Shown piece by piece: positions 48,601 to 60,600 of a stretch of 64,000 bases of DNA (within the stretch, counting starts at the first letter, position 1; each line of letters opens with the position of its first letter). The stretch is from Bugula neritina (taxonomy: Eukaryota; Bryozoa; Gymnolaemata; Cheilostomatida; Bugulidae), in the NCBI GenBank assembly GCA_964035545.1, contig OZ037767.1, forward strand, positions 23,479,128 to 23,543,127, given 5' to 3'. A program made the position numbers and the translations under genes. Under the pieces are notes generated by a model that did not search any database, was not told the DNA's origin, and saw only the letters and a program-made list of their open reading frames with translations.

Positions 48601-51600
48601 GCAATACAGTGCAATACAATACAATACAATTCAATACAATATATATAGTGCACTGCAATACACATGACTGTACGCTGCTTTGCCGAGATCATAACATAGG
48701 TCAACTATTCGGAACAGTCTAATATACAGACCACACATCTCTCCTAATGGATTGTGTACACATGACACTCAGTAATAAACTATGTTTATACTTGACCTAT
48801 ATTTTGTATTTCAGCAAATCAGCAGACCATGGTGGAGGTCGTAGCCTTTATTAACAGTGTCTTGGCCTCATCAGATACAACCTCGCCTACTAGAGACACC
48901 CCCAAATCACCAACCCAACTCCACACATCAAAACCAAGTGTCCCAGATGTTTCAGAGGAACAGGTTTGTTGAACCTCTGTTTACATATACTCATCCTTCT
49001 GCACCAAAATAATCTCAACAAATAAAACTTTGCAGTAGATCTAAAATTTAGATGGTTTTTTCTTTCAGACTTGTGAATTCTCTTTTAAAACCAAAGAAAT
49101 ACAAAATTTATCTACCAGTAATTTTTTTAAAATTAGAGTTTGTACAACTGTAATATTTCATACACCAGAAAAAAAATTTCACTTGAGTTGTTATCTGAAT
49201 ATGAGTTACAAGTGTTGGCTGATCATTAGGTTGCATTGTGTTAATGTTCAATCTATCTTGTAGACTGCTGAGGCCAGTCTGGTGGTACAAGCGGAGTTCA
49301 AGAAACTAAACATCCTTCTGCATTGTCCTCGGGCGTACAAGTCTGCGTCCCTCACCAATGTAAGCTATGCACCTATTCCTACGTCAGTCAGCAAGGTGGC
49401 TATGGTGAGCATGATGGGAGCCAAGATAGAGGCAGCTATGGGTAAGAATCTGATTGGACGAGTTGCAGACGTCAGCTTTAACTGTCATTGGTTGATTAGG
49501 AAATGCAATTTTATTTCTCAATGATTTAGTGAAAGTTTACTTGATTCTTCAAAATAGGTCTAATTATCTGCCATCCAAACTCTCTTTTGTAATATATTTG
49601 ATCTTATCTTTAAAAATTTCCTACTGATTGTACATAACAATAGTTTATTGTATAATATAACCAGGGTTGTAGTGGCAAAAATATTCTAGGCCATACTCTT
49701 AGGCCGGGGGTCCAGGGGGCCGCCTAGGCCCCCGGCGGGGTCCGGGGCAGCGCCCCGGCCGCCGAAGCCCTCAGAGCGCTTCTGATGCAAATTTATGCAA
49801 TTTAAAGCCATTGTGAATTATAATTCTTCTGAAAAAAATCTGTGTTGAAATGTGCATCTCGCTATTATTTTCATACCATACCAGCTACATGACGACAGGT
49901 CATTGCTGCAAACTATATAAATATTCAGTCTTGTCCCATACCTGTTGACTGTAATGTAATGTAATGTGGTCTTACTCAACTGCAGTTAGGTTTATTCTGA
50001 CACTAAGTCCAACCTGTACAGAAAAATTGCTGAATATCTCAAAAAGATGGAAGGATAGAGGCAGGTAACAAGTGCTCTCCAAATGCAACCTGATTACTTT
50101 AAATAACTAATACACTGCCGTGCACAGAAAAAGAATAATAGATCAGAACAGAGGAAGATTGCTAATCAGAAAATGTGTGTTGATTATTTATAAAGAGCAA
50201 TTTGAATTGATAACTCATTGGCAAGCAGAAATTGGTTGAAACCTATTTGGAGTTTATTAGAGTACTAGTCTAATCCATAAGGTGATACCGCCACACCTCC
50301 TTACACACCTCCTTACACACAATAAAGCACACCCAAGAAGAGTATGTTAACTTGGTTTTAAAATAAAACCCCTGAGCTTCCACTAGATACATCAAGGAAA
50401 TATCCCCAAGAGAACAAATTTGACAGGTTTAATATGTGTTAACCTAGAAGATGATTAAATGTAAAGCCAGACATTAGTACAATCAAACATAAAAGGTTAC
50501 TTATGGTGGTGTACAGTTTGCAAAACCTTATTGCATTAATAATTAACATGCAATAACGCTAGGTTTTTGACCAAAAGGTGGATATAGTACCTGTAGACCT
50601 CAGTGATAAATTTTCATTAGCCTCTCCTACACATGTGTAGGAGAGGCTAATGAAAGTTTATCACTGAGGTCTACAGGTGCAGCTGGTACTGTTTCTTGAA
50701 GACATTTTGATTTTATTTCTGGATTTCATGTTGGCTTTTTCCAAATTCCATTGCTTATTGACAAAATGCAAGTCTACACAAGATAGATAAGGGCAACCTT
50801 CTAGCTGTCACAGCCTTGCTGAGGCCACATTATTGGTATATTATAAGAATTCAGTCCTGCAAAATAAAACCTCACTTAATTGTGCTAGAATTAAAATTTA
50901 AAAACCATGTTTTAGATCTGCCTGTTCCTCAGAGCACCTGCTTTTTTGAGTTTTCAATATTTTTTTGCAAAGTTAGACAAAAATCTACCCATTTTTGGCC
51001 AATGTTACCTGAAAAATTTATTTTTTAATCCATGCCAAATATCTCAGCAGGAAAGCATGGTATTCGAATAGAACAAACACTGTCGGAAACCTGAGAAATT
51101 TATGCATGGCAAATTTTTTTATCTTTTCAATAGCCTTCATAGATTTTCTACAAGTTAGTGATTTATACACTGAAAATGAAATTATGTTTCCTTAGTAATC
51201 ACCAATGCGCAGCACTTCGCGCTTCAATGAACACGTAGAGATGAGAAGATGGAATGTTGATAGCTGCATATTATTCATAGTGTAATCTCAGGCTAAACAA
51301 TCACAAGTAGGCAACACGCATGCCACCCACAGAGCATTAACATAGCAAGAACTTAAACATCGTAAGCATCCAGGTTATTTTGATAAAATCAATTACTGTT
51401 AATTAAAAGATCATACTTTTTTAGTAGCATTCACAAAATATATACAAAAAATCTCAACTCAATATACCAGAAAAAATGAATTAAAATATATGTGTTAATA
51501 GCACTGATATTGACGTGACCGTGGCGCGTGAAAAATCTGAAAAAAGAGTTGTCTTCTTTTTTTCTATATTAATATATAGAGCTTGTCGTGAAAATAAAAA

Positions 51601-54600
51601 TTTTTTTAAAAAAATATTGTGACCCTCTGGTAACTTCCTGAATTTAGAAAATTAGCTCATATATTTCTTTTCATGTGGACAACAGCTCACTTTTTTTTAA
51701 ATTTATTTTGAAGCTCTTTTCGTAAAAAATAATCAAAAGTAAAAAATCCAAAATTTTTACAAATTGGTTCGGGGCTTGACGTGAAAGGCATTTGGACGAA
51801 GATGTCAAGGTCACCATTAATAAATTTATTTCATCACAATTCACAATACTGCACGGAAAGTTAATGAAGTGAGCTGAAAATTAGGTTGCTAGCATATTGA
51901 TATACATTATATTGATTGTTGCAGTATTATTTTTTAAATTTGTTTTGTTATCAGTTATGTTTAACTTCTTCATAGAGCTGCTGTTAGACTAAGAGTAAGA
52001 CATAATATTAGCAACAATGATAATAATAATATTTATATTAAATTAAAATTATTATTAAATTCACGGTGAAGTATCACTATCACTATGAGTATGAGTATCG
52101 TATAAATTAATTATGAGTATGAGTATCACTATGACATTAACTCAATCAATGATTGACTATTACTATGAATATGAATATGGCTTCTAATTCTTGTAACTTT
52201 TGACTATGACGATGCTGATACTGATAGTGATAGTGATAATCACTGCCAGCCCAAGTCTCATACTCATAGTGATACTATTAGTATTAATAATTAGTATTAC
52301 TATTAGTACAACTACTAGTATTACTCATAGTTCTGATAATGATGCAGATGATAGTTTTAAAAGTTCTACTTCTACTTTTATAGTAAGCTAGATTGTATAT
52401 GTTGAGCTCTACTCATTTTTTACTACTAATTTGCTAATACTAATAGTAATAGTAATACTAATAATAGTTATAGTTGTTATAATGATAGTAATACTAATAG
52501 TAATAATAACTATTTCAATTTGATAATTTATGTTTTATAACAGCATTATCGCTTATCATTTACATTGGTTCATAATATGCTTATTTTAATTTTGCTTTGT
52601 GTGTTTTGTCATGTTGTAAATTTAAGTTCGTATGGTTATTTAATGAACTAGAGAACTAGCCAAATGTTATGTAACGGTTGCAGTAATTTACTATAAACTC
52701 AGTGAAATTTAAAACCTAATTGATATTACTATGACATTGATTGTACAGAGGTAGCTAAAATATACATTAAATTACCAATAATTTTAATTCGCCAATACAC
52801 TATGAGTAGAACAATCAAATGCAATGATAGAAAATTAATTAGTCATAGCAGCCCGTTGCTTGAGGAACATTGAGCTACAGGTCTAAAATGATGTAGTTTT
52901 GTGATCCCTTATATAACAAAATAATTTTTTCAAACTGGTTTAATACTTTTATTATAAACACGCTTATCAAAGTAACATGTTTTTGATGTATATTCTATTA
53001 AAAAAGCAATCACATCAGGTTTTCAATTTGTATGTTGTACAAAGTTTATTATGGTGACAAGTTACTAAATTATATGGTTCAGCTTTGTAAAGTAAAGCTG
53101 ATAAAATAAAAACAATTATGTGATTGTTTTACTGCTATATATTAAATTTAAGTGAGTTGAATAATATCCTAGTGCAGTGAATTAGATATTTTTTTAGCTT
53201 TGGTACACCTGTTTGTTATAGGCTAACATTCCACCAATAGAAGAATGGTGCAAGTAGAAGAAATTTCAGGCGCAGAAAGCTAAGGAGCAGTCAGAATGCT
53301 GCCAGAGTTGTGAAGAGGCACTTGAAAAAGCTGAATTTCAATAATGACATGAAATTCGTAACAGATCACCCTGGTGTATTTGAACTGACATGGCCAGCAG
53401 AGTTCTCGAAGTCACATACAACAGCTATTTACATCATCATGGTTAGCTTAAATTTAATTCCTATATCAGTCTCTAATATATAGTTTGATATCTGCTGTAA
53501 ATTTGCTTAAGGAGCATACACATAACCAAAACTGAGTTACACTATAGTATTTGTTCTTGAATATATTTACCAAGATAAGTAGATTTGCTAATTAATTAAC
53601 AGTAAAATTATAATGATACAACAATTTTTCTTTTAGATGATTCAATCAATAACACAAGACACTACAACATGGTTTTGCAGTTATAGAGTATTAATTTTCT
53701 GGCTCTTTCTAAATCTTCATAGAAGGCAAAGAAAACCACTGTCAGCTTGCCTTTATAACTGAGTGCACGCGTCTTCTACCTACAGATGATGATAAACAAT
53801 TTGCTGGTGTGGAACTTTCTAATTTTGTTTACAATGAAGATAGATTATAGGACATTATTCTTTATGTAAAGATTGTCAAGTTTTGTTATAATTAAGAACA
53901 GTTTTAGTTTCAATAAATCGGTTCAACATTATGGACATCATTGCACAAGCATTTTAATCTTTACTATCTACAAAGGTATCTGATGGACTACTTGAAAATA
54001 CAAAACTATGCTCCAGATACACAATGAACTGACCAGCAAAGTTAAAATGAGTTGGAGATGTAGAACATAATATCTTGTTCAAGGCTTTTCCCTGCTGTTG
54101 GAACCTTCTACTTCAGAACACTGAATTGAACAAACATATGTAGATGTATGAAACTTTGCAAACAATAATAATGTGAAATTAGTTGCTAAGTATTACATTG
54201 CTAATAAATACAGCATTGTGTAATGTTTTATTTAATTTTTTTTGAGCCATTTGATCTATAGGCCTGCATAGTATTTACTATATTATAACTAATAAATTGC
54301 AGACACATTATGTCAGACCAGTTTCCATTTAAATAGAATCGTGTAGGCTATCAAATTTGTAGAAGTAAAAAACCGAATTCTTATTGAGTAAAATACTTGC
54401 CTTTTTTTTCATGATGCCTCTACTGCTAAAAAGAGAAGTTTTTATCCATACAGCTCCATCAATCTGTATCCTGATGAAGCTAGTAGTTTAGGAACATTTG
54501 TGGCGGGGAGTGTAGGCTGAGCTGCAGTATAGGAAGAACCCCAACATATGTAATCTATTCAGCACATTATATGTATATTTATTCAAAAAAGAATTTAGAA

Positions 54601-57600
54601 AATGCTTTATGAAGCATGAACAAAGTAAAAATTAATGCTGGTGAAAGTAATATTATTACACCCATTAGAATTACTAGCAGCTATAGCATTAAAATTATGT
54701 ATTTTCATAAAAATGTGTCTAATTTATGCTACAAAGTTATTACTGCCAAAGGTTACAAAATTTACCAGTCACATTCATGCAGCTGGCGGAGAATAACTAA
54801 CTTTCACATGCAATAAATACAATTAGTAGCTCAATCTAAAACTAATGCGCTATTAAATGTTAGGAGTATAAGTTATAGTTATTCTAAGGAATAATTGCAA
54901 AAAAGTTACTTAGAGGAATTTAACTCTTATTATAATGTAATTATCTTCCAAGATATATTACAACATCACTACTTGGATGCATACAATGTCATATTTATAT
55001 TGGCATCAACATAATTTTCAATAATTTCCAATCTATTAACTTGAGCATTATGATTGTGATTATTTTATAAATAAGGCGATGATTAGGCACTGTTGGTATT
55101 TTGGTTCAATTTATTAATAGCTGTAACAGGCAGAGTTGTAAATATAATGGATATATCAAAATTCCAATGGGTATAGTACTCTAACACAACATTGATACTA
55201 ATAATTGTAGCCACTTACTCTTAGAGTTAGTGAATAATGATACAGTCATAACAATCTGAATTTCAATCAGCATTAGAGATAGGCTGACTGCTTTATAATA
55301 TTATAGTTATGTCAAATTGAATTTATTCACTATAACTATAAAATTTATGATTATAATTATAAATTAAAATAATTTAAATATTATATAATATATTGATAAT
55401 TATTGGAATCATAATTATATTTATTGTTATGATCATTATGATTATAATTATTTAATATTATCTTTGTTTGTATTTAAAGTTGTTCCTTAAATTTAAAGTT
55501 GTTTAAGTTTTATAAATTTATTATAATTATATTACTGTATAAGTATTGCTATTATTATTAGTATAATTAAATTATTATAATTTATATTTTATTATTTATA
55601 TTATTATTTATTTTACTTTTTATTTTAAGACCAGCAGTTCAAATTAATACTTGTGTCGTTTGTTTTATATTATAACTTACAAGTATAACTATTAACATAA
55701 TAATTTTACATTTGTTATTAGTATTACTATGAATATAAATATTTATATTAATATAAATATAGCTATTGGTATAACTTATACTTATAGTTATAACTAATAT
55801 TATAAGTATTAGTTTCGAAACTGATTCTGCTCCGTAACATTAACATACTGATACTGTCATATGATTATCATTATGACTGATAATAGTATTAATAAATATA
55901 ACCATTGAATATTATTAATAATAGTTCACCAATAGGCGACAGTCATAGACTTAGAGTTAGAGTGAGAGTCATAGACATAGTGATAGACTAGTGATACTCA
56001 TAGTCATAGTCATACTGATACTGTGATTCAGTTTCACTGATTCAGTTACAAATTTTAAAACTTGGTTTTACGTAGACAACTACTAACCTATAATTCATCA
56101 CAAAACGGTTGAAAATCATCATTTACTGCATATTTAAGAGTAATTTTCTGGTAGTGTGGTCGACATGATAATTGAAATTAAAATAGGGAAAATAATTATT
56201 TTGTGATTTACAGCAAGTTACAAACTAGCGAAATGGAATAGTCCATTTGAAAACAGTCAAATTAGTTACCTTTCTTGATGTTGCGTAGCTAACGTTAGTT
56301 ATTAGTAGCCGCCCGAAGAGTAACATTCATGTGATTTGAACTACGAATAACGAGAATCTGTGACAAACCCGCTTCTTAATAACTTTACGCGATATAAACT
56401 CACGCTACAATAGGGCTATTTTGCCATCCCCACGTCAGAATAGGACACGGAGGGCACGCTCGCGGGCAAGTCTGGGCAAGTCCAAGACACCTAATATGAC
56501 CACTTTTACTTACATTTTTGTAGTGTTTTCGTATAAGAAATTGGATAAAATGTTGATAAAACAGTTGAAAAGCATGCAAACTTTTGCTCAAATGTAATAA
56601 ATAACCTGGAAGCTTACCGCCTGTGAGATTGTGAGCGAAATTTATGATATTCTCAGTGAGGATGCCCTAACTATCCTGTGGCACTAATCATCTTTCAAAA
56701 ATAATTATGCCCATACGGGCGTATGGCCTAGAACAGTCTATTTTCTTCTAGGCCATACGGCGTATGGGACCGTATGGGTACCACTACATCCCTGAATATA
56801 ACATTTCATTATATAATATAGTATTTATTCTATATATAGTATTTCATTGTACATATAGTCTTTTATCATTTCATGATATGTAATATATCATTTTATATAC
56901 AATATTGTATCGTATATGTAGTGTTTCATTTTATAAATAATATTTCATTATATATAGTATATCATTATATAATATAGTATCTCATTATATATAGTATTGG
57001 CTTCAGGTGGTAACAGTGCGACCACAATAGAGGCAGAACTGGGTGGTCTACAGGTAACTGATCTCTCCTCTGACTCTGTACACACTCATGTGTTTGCTTT
57101 TGGAAATACTGGAGAGGAACAGCTGTCTTGCCTGGAGCAGTCTATACCAGCTCATATGTACCAGGTGTGTTTATTGTATACTGTATAGTGTGTTTACTAT
57201 ATACTGTATAGTGTGTTTATTATATACTGTATAGTGTGTTTATTATATACTGTATAGACATGTGCTGGGGAGTTGTCCACTCTAGTTGGAAGGAAAGCAT
57301 TCAACATGACGTACAGTCAAGCTGACGACATAATACCGTCAGACAGCGTCACTATACAGATTGGTTCTATACAGTACATACACGTATCAAATTTCCTCTC
57401 CGATCTCAGCAAATCTGTAAACTTATTTCAAGGTAAGATGCAAATGAAAATCCTGTCCCCATTTTGAAGAGCTCTATTGCAGCATTTAGTCAGCCAATGT
57501 ATGTCGTAGATTTAAATTAATTCTAATTTTAAGATATGGCATGTGATAATTTAACTTTCTTCTCCCAAATCCTAGTTGGTGGAATCACAGTTAGTGGCAA

Positions 57601-60600
57601 AAGTTAATTATTTATGTATTTATGTCTCCTACATTTTTATATCTACACGGCTGTTTGTAACAATACTGTATGCTTCAGCTTGTTTTAAAAAGGAAATGGT
57701 TTGCTACCAAGTCGTCAACTGATTACTATTACTAGTATACTATTATATAAACTATTCAAGTATTGGTCGGATGATGGAGACTCTCTCATTGTTGTAGAGT
57801 ACATAGAGAAAGCTAAGCAGAAGATAAAACATGCAGCAAGTGAGGCAGCAGAATCTTTCGTCCACCAGAAAACCTCTCAGCTAAAACCTGGTAGGCTACT
57901 TCTACTACGCTGTGACACTTATCATACTGTATCACTTGTCACACTTTGTCATATGTCACATTATGTTACACGCCATACAGTGTCACATGTCACACTGTAT
58001 GACATGTCATACAGTATGACACGTCATATAGTGTGACACGTCATACAGTGTGACACGCATACAGTGTCACTTGCCATACAGTGTCACATCATATAATATG
58101 TCAATGTCATACTATGTCATATTTTGCTATGCCATGTTATGGTATAACACCTTCATCTTGAAGAAAACGAGTTTTGTTTTGATTGTGTTGTGAAAACACT
58201 AAACATGCAATCTTAATTTTACATGAGTTTAAAAGTAACAGAGACATATATTTATGTGGAATATCATGGCTGTAGTGCAGGCTCTCAAAGTCACGCTTAT
58301 CCAAAAGCATTTACAGTGGAGTTCAAATAGCAGTATTCTGTCCTGGTGCTTGCAGAGTTGCTGTTTGATATGGACATAAGTCTTACACTGGACGCTCCAC
58401 TGATCGTCTTACCTTGCACCACCTCCAGTACGCAGGTTTTAGTTGGTGAACTTGGTAAGATGACTGTCACTAATAAACGAGAAGTACAGGCCATGCCCCC
58501 TTCTGCTTCGGATATTATCAGTATACAGATAAGGTAATAAGATGTACACGTGTGTGTGCGCGCGCCCGTGTGTGTGCGCGCGTGCGTGTGTAGGTGTGTG
58601 TGCGCGCGTGCGTGTGTAGGTGTGCGTGCGCGCGCGTGTCTGTAGGTGTGGATGTGTGTGCGTGTATATTATTGTTATTTTTATACATTATGTTTTACAA
58701 GATGTGTAGCCAACACTATATGATATATATTATGACCAATTGACCTGTGCATAATGTATGTTAAATGTTGGTACCGTAGAGATATGAAACTGGTTACTAA
58801 AGATGTAGACCCCTTGAAGACGACACTTTTTGGTCAGGAGGTTATACTTGATGAGGCTGGAGTCAACATGACTATAGTACACAAACAGGCAAGACATGTG
58901 CTGCTTTAATGTGTTGTATTAGTATGACCTTCAGCACCTTATTTCTCTCTTGGCTGTTGTTTTATTATAAACTTCTATTCTCAAAGAAATATTAATATTT
59001 AAATATATGACCTTGATATATGTAATTAGCATTCTGCAATATAATTCACACTGTAGCATGGCACTGATTGTTTATTAAAGTGTTATGTAATACCCTTTGA
59101 CAAAAACTCTTTAAAAAAGTTTGATAAACATATAAAACCAGGTTTATTCTTCCAATATGTAGGTATATGTAATGTAGGTCAGTGAAGCACAAAACGATGT
59201 CACAGGAGTAGGTGAATTCGTATTGGAGATGAGTACACATGAGGAGATAAATCACAAAGTTGAAACTAGACGCTACCTAGATATGTCAGCTGACATACCT
59301 CACGCTCTTCAGGTATCTGCAGTCTTGTCTCATGGGTCTCTATGCAGTTGTCTACTCTATGTTGTCAATTAAACTTTATATGTATTAAAATGTGTAGGGA
59401 ACTACAGTAGCCGTATGCTATATAAAAAATGCATGTGTGGGTTTGTGGTCACCATTTCTGTGAGAACCCCTGATGGAAAGGGTTTTTTAAAGCAGGCCCA
59501 GGATGTATTCACATGATGCAAAAAAGCAATTATGACTTGATGCTCTTCCTAACATCATCAATAACTCTATAACCCCTAGACCACGGCTGCTCCCTCTCTT
59601 ACACCGTATGGTTAACTAAACTTTATAACCAATAAAATATGTAGGAAACTGCACTAGCTGCATGCTGTATAATAATTAATAAAGGAATGTTTTTTAGCTA
59701 TCTTTGAGTAGACAGGCATATGAGTTGACTCAACAAGCCATACAAACCGCTACATTAGACAGTACACCACCTCCCGTACACTCTGAACAGCCTTCTGACA
59801 CAAGTCTTGATTCACCAGAGACTGCGCCAGATGTAGGTGTCGAGGAAAAGTTTCTGCAGATCAATGCTAACGTCACTATCCCAGTTGTTTCTGTATGCAT
59901 CAAAGATGAGCTAGGTATTCTGATACTTATTTATTCGCTTGTAATTAATGGTTTATTAGTGCCTTAGTAGCATAATTTCATAACATTTAATTTCGTTTCT
60001 TCAACTTATCATAACTTTTGATCATTTAGACTTTCGAGAGTAAAACATTCATGTTCTTGTGATATACTCACTGTGGGATCTATACTGATTGATCTATTGA
60101 TTATTCTATTTTAGTCTAGTGCTTTCTAAGCAAAGTAATCTATTATGTTTGTAACATTATATTATGCTTGTAACATTATATTATGCTTGTAACATTATAT
60201 TATGCTTGTAAAACCTTGTGACTTGTATATTTACTATTTTAAAGATCTATCAAAATACATAGAAATTATTATTTTGGTAGTGCGTAACAATTTGTCTACA
60301 ATATAAATCCACTCTTTGTAGGTGATGAGAAAGCCCATGGAATAGTAGAAATGTCACTGGAACAGCTTTCTGTGAAGTTTGAGAAAGCAACTCCTTATAT
60401 ATCAACTATTGGTCTGCAGATTTCATCTCTCAGTGTCTTAGACTTGCTGCAGGTTGGTCTGCCAACTCCACAGCAATGTTTAATGAAATCTTTCTGCTCT
60501 TTAAAACCGTTTGTCCAACATATTTCTGGCATCACCAATTATATGCTCAATTTTACTTTGTTTTCTGGCAGAGCAAATAGAGGGTACAGATTTTTCCTTT

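Larger units (their letters stand above)
49662..56794. mobile_element. 7,133-bp hAT-like DNA transposon in VPS13D intron 26
   Basis: The left end is cagggttgtagtgg and the right end, reverse-complemented, cagggatgtagtgg (13 of 14 match). The perfect 8-bp duplication aatataac flanks it (49654-49661 and 56795-56802). An 8-bp TSD with CAGGG termini is typical of hAT. A GC-rich block near the left end (about 49702-49780) and a hairpin near the right end (56709-56770) are subterminal. No convincing transposase is visible; the longest ORFs are short and motif-free, so it is non-autonomous or badly decayed. The interior contains a 90-bp palindrome and low-complexity tracts at about 52010-52540 and 55300-56030. 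Confidence 0.82.

Noticed and set aside
53262-53850. A captured host gene inside the transposon
   Set aside because: Two coding-like stretches exist but their phases do not join and no family was recognised; kept only as a low-confidence feature.
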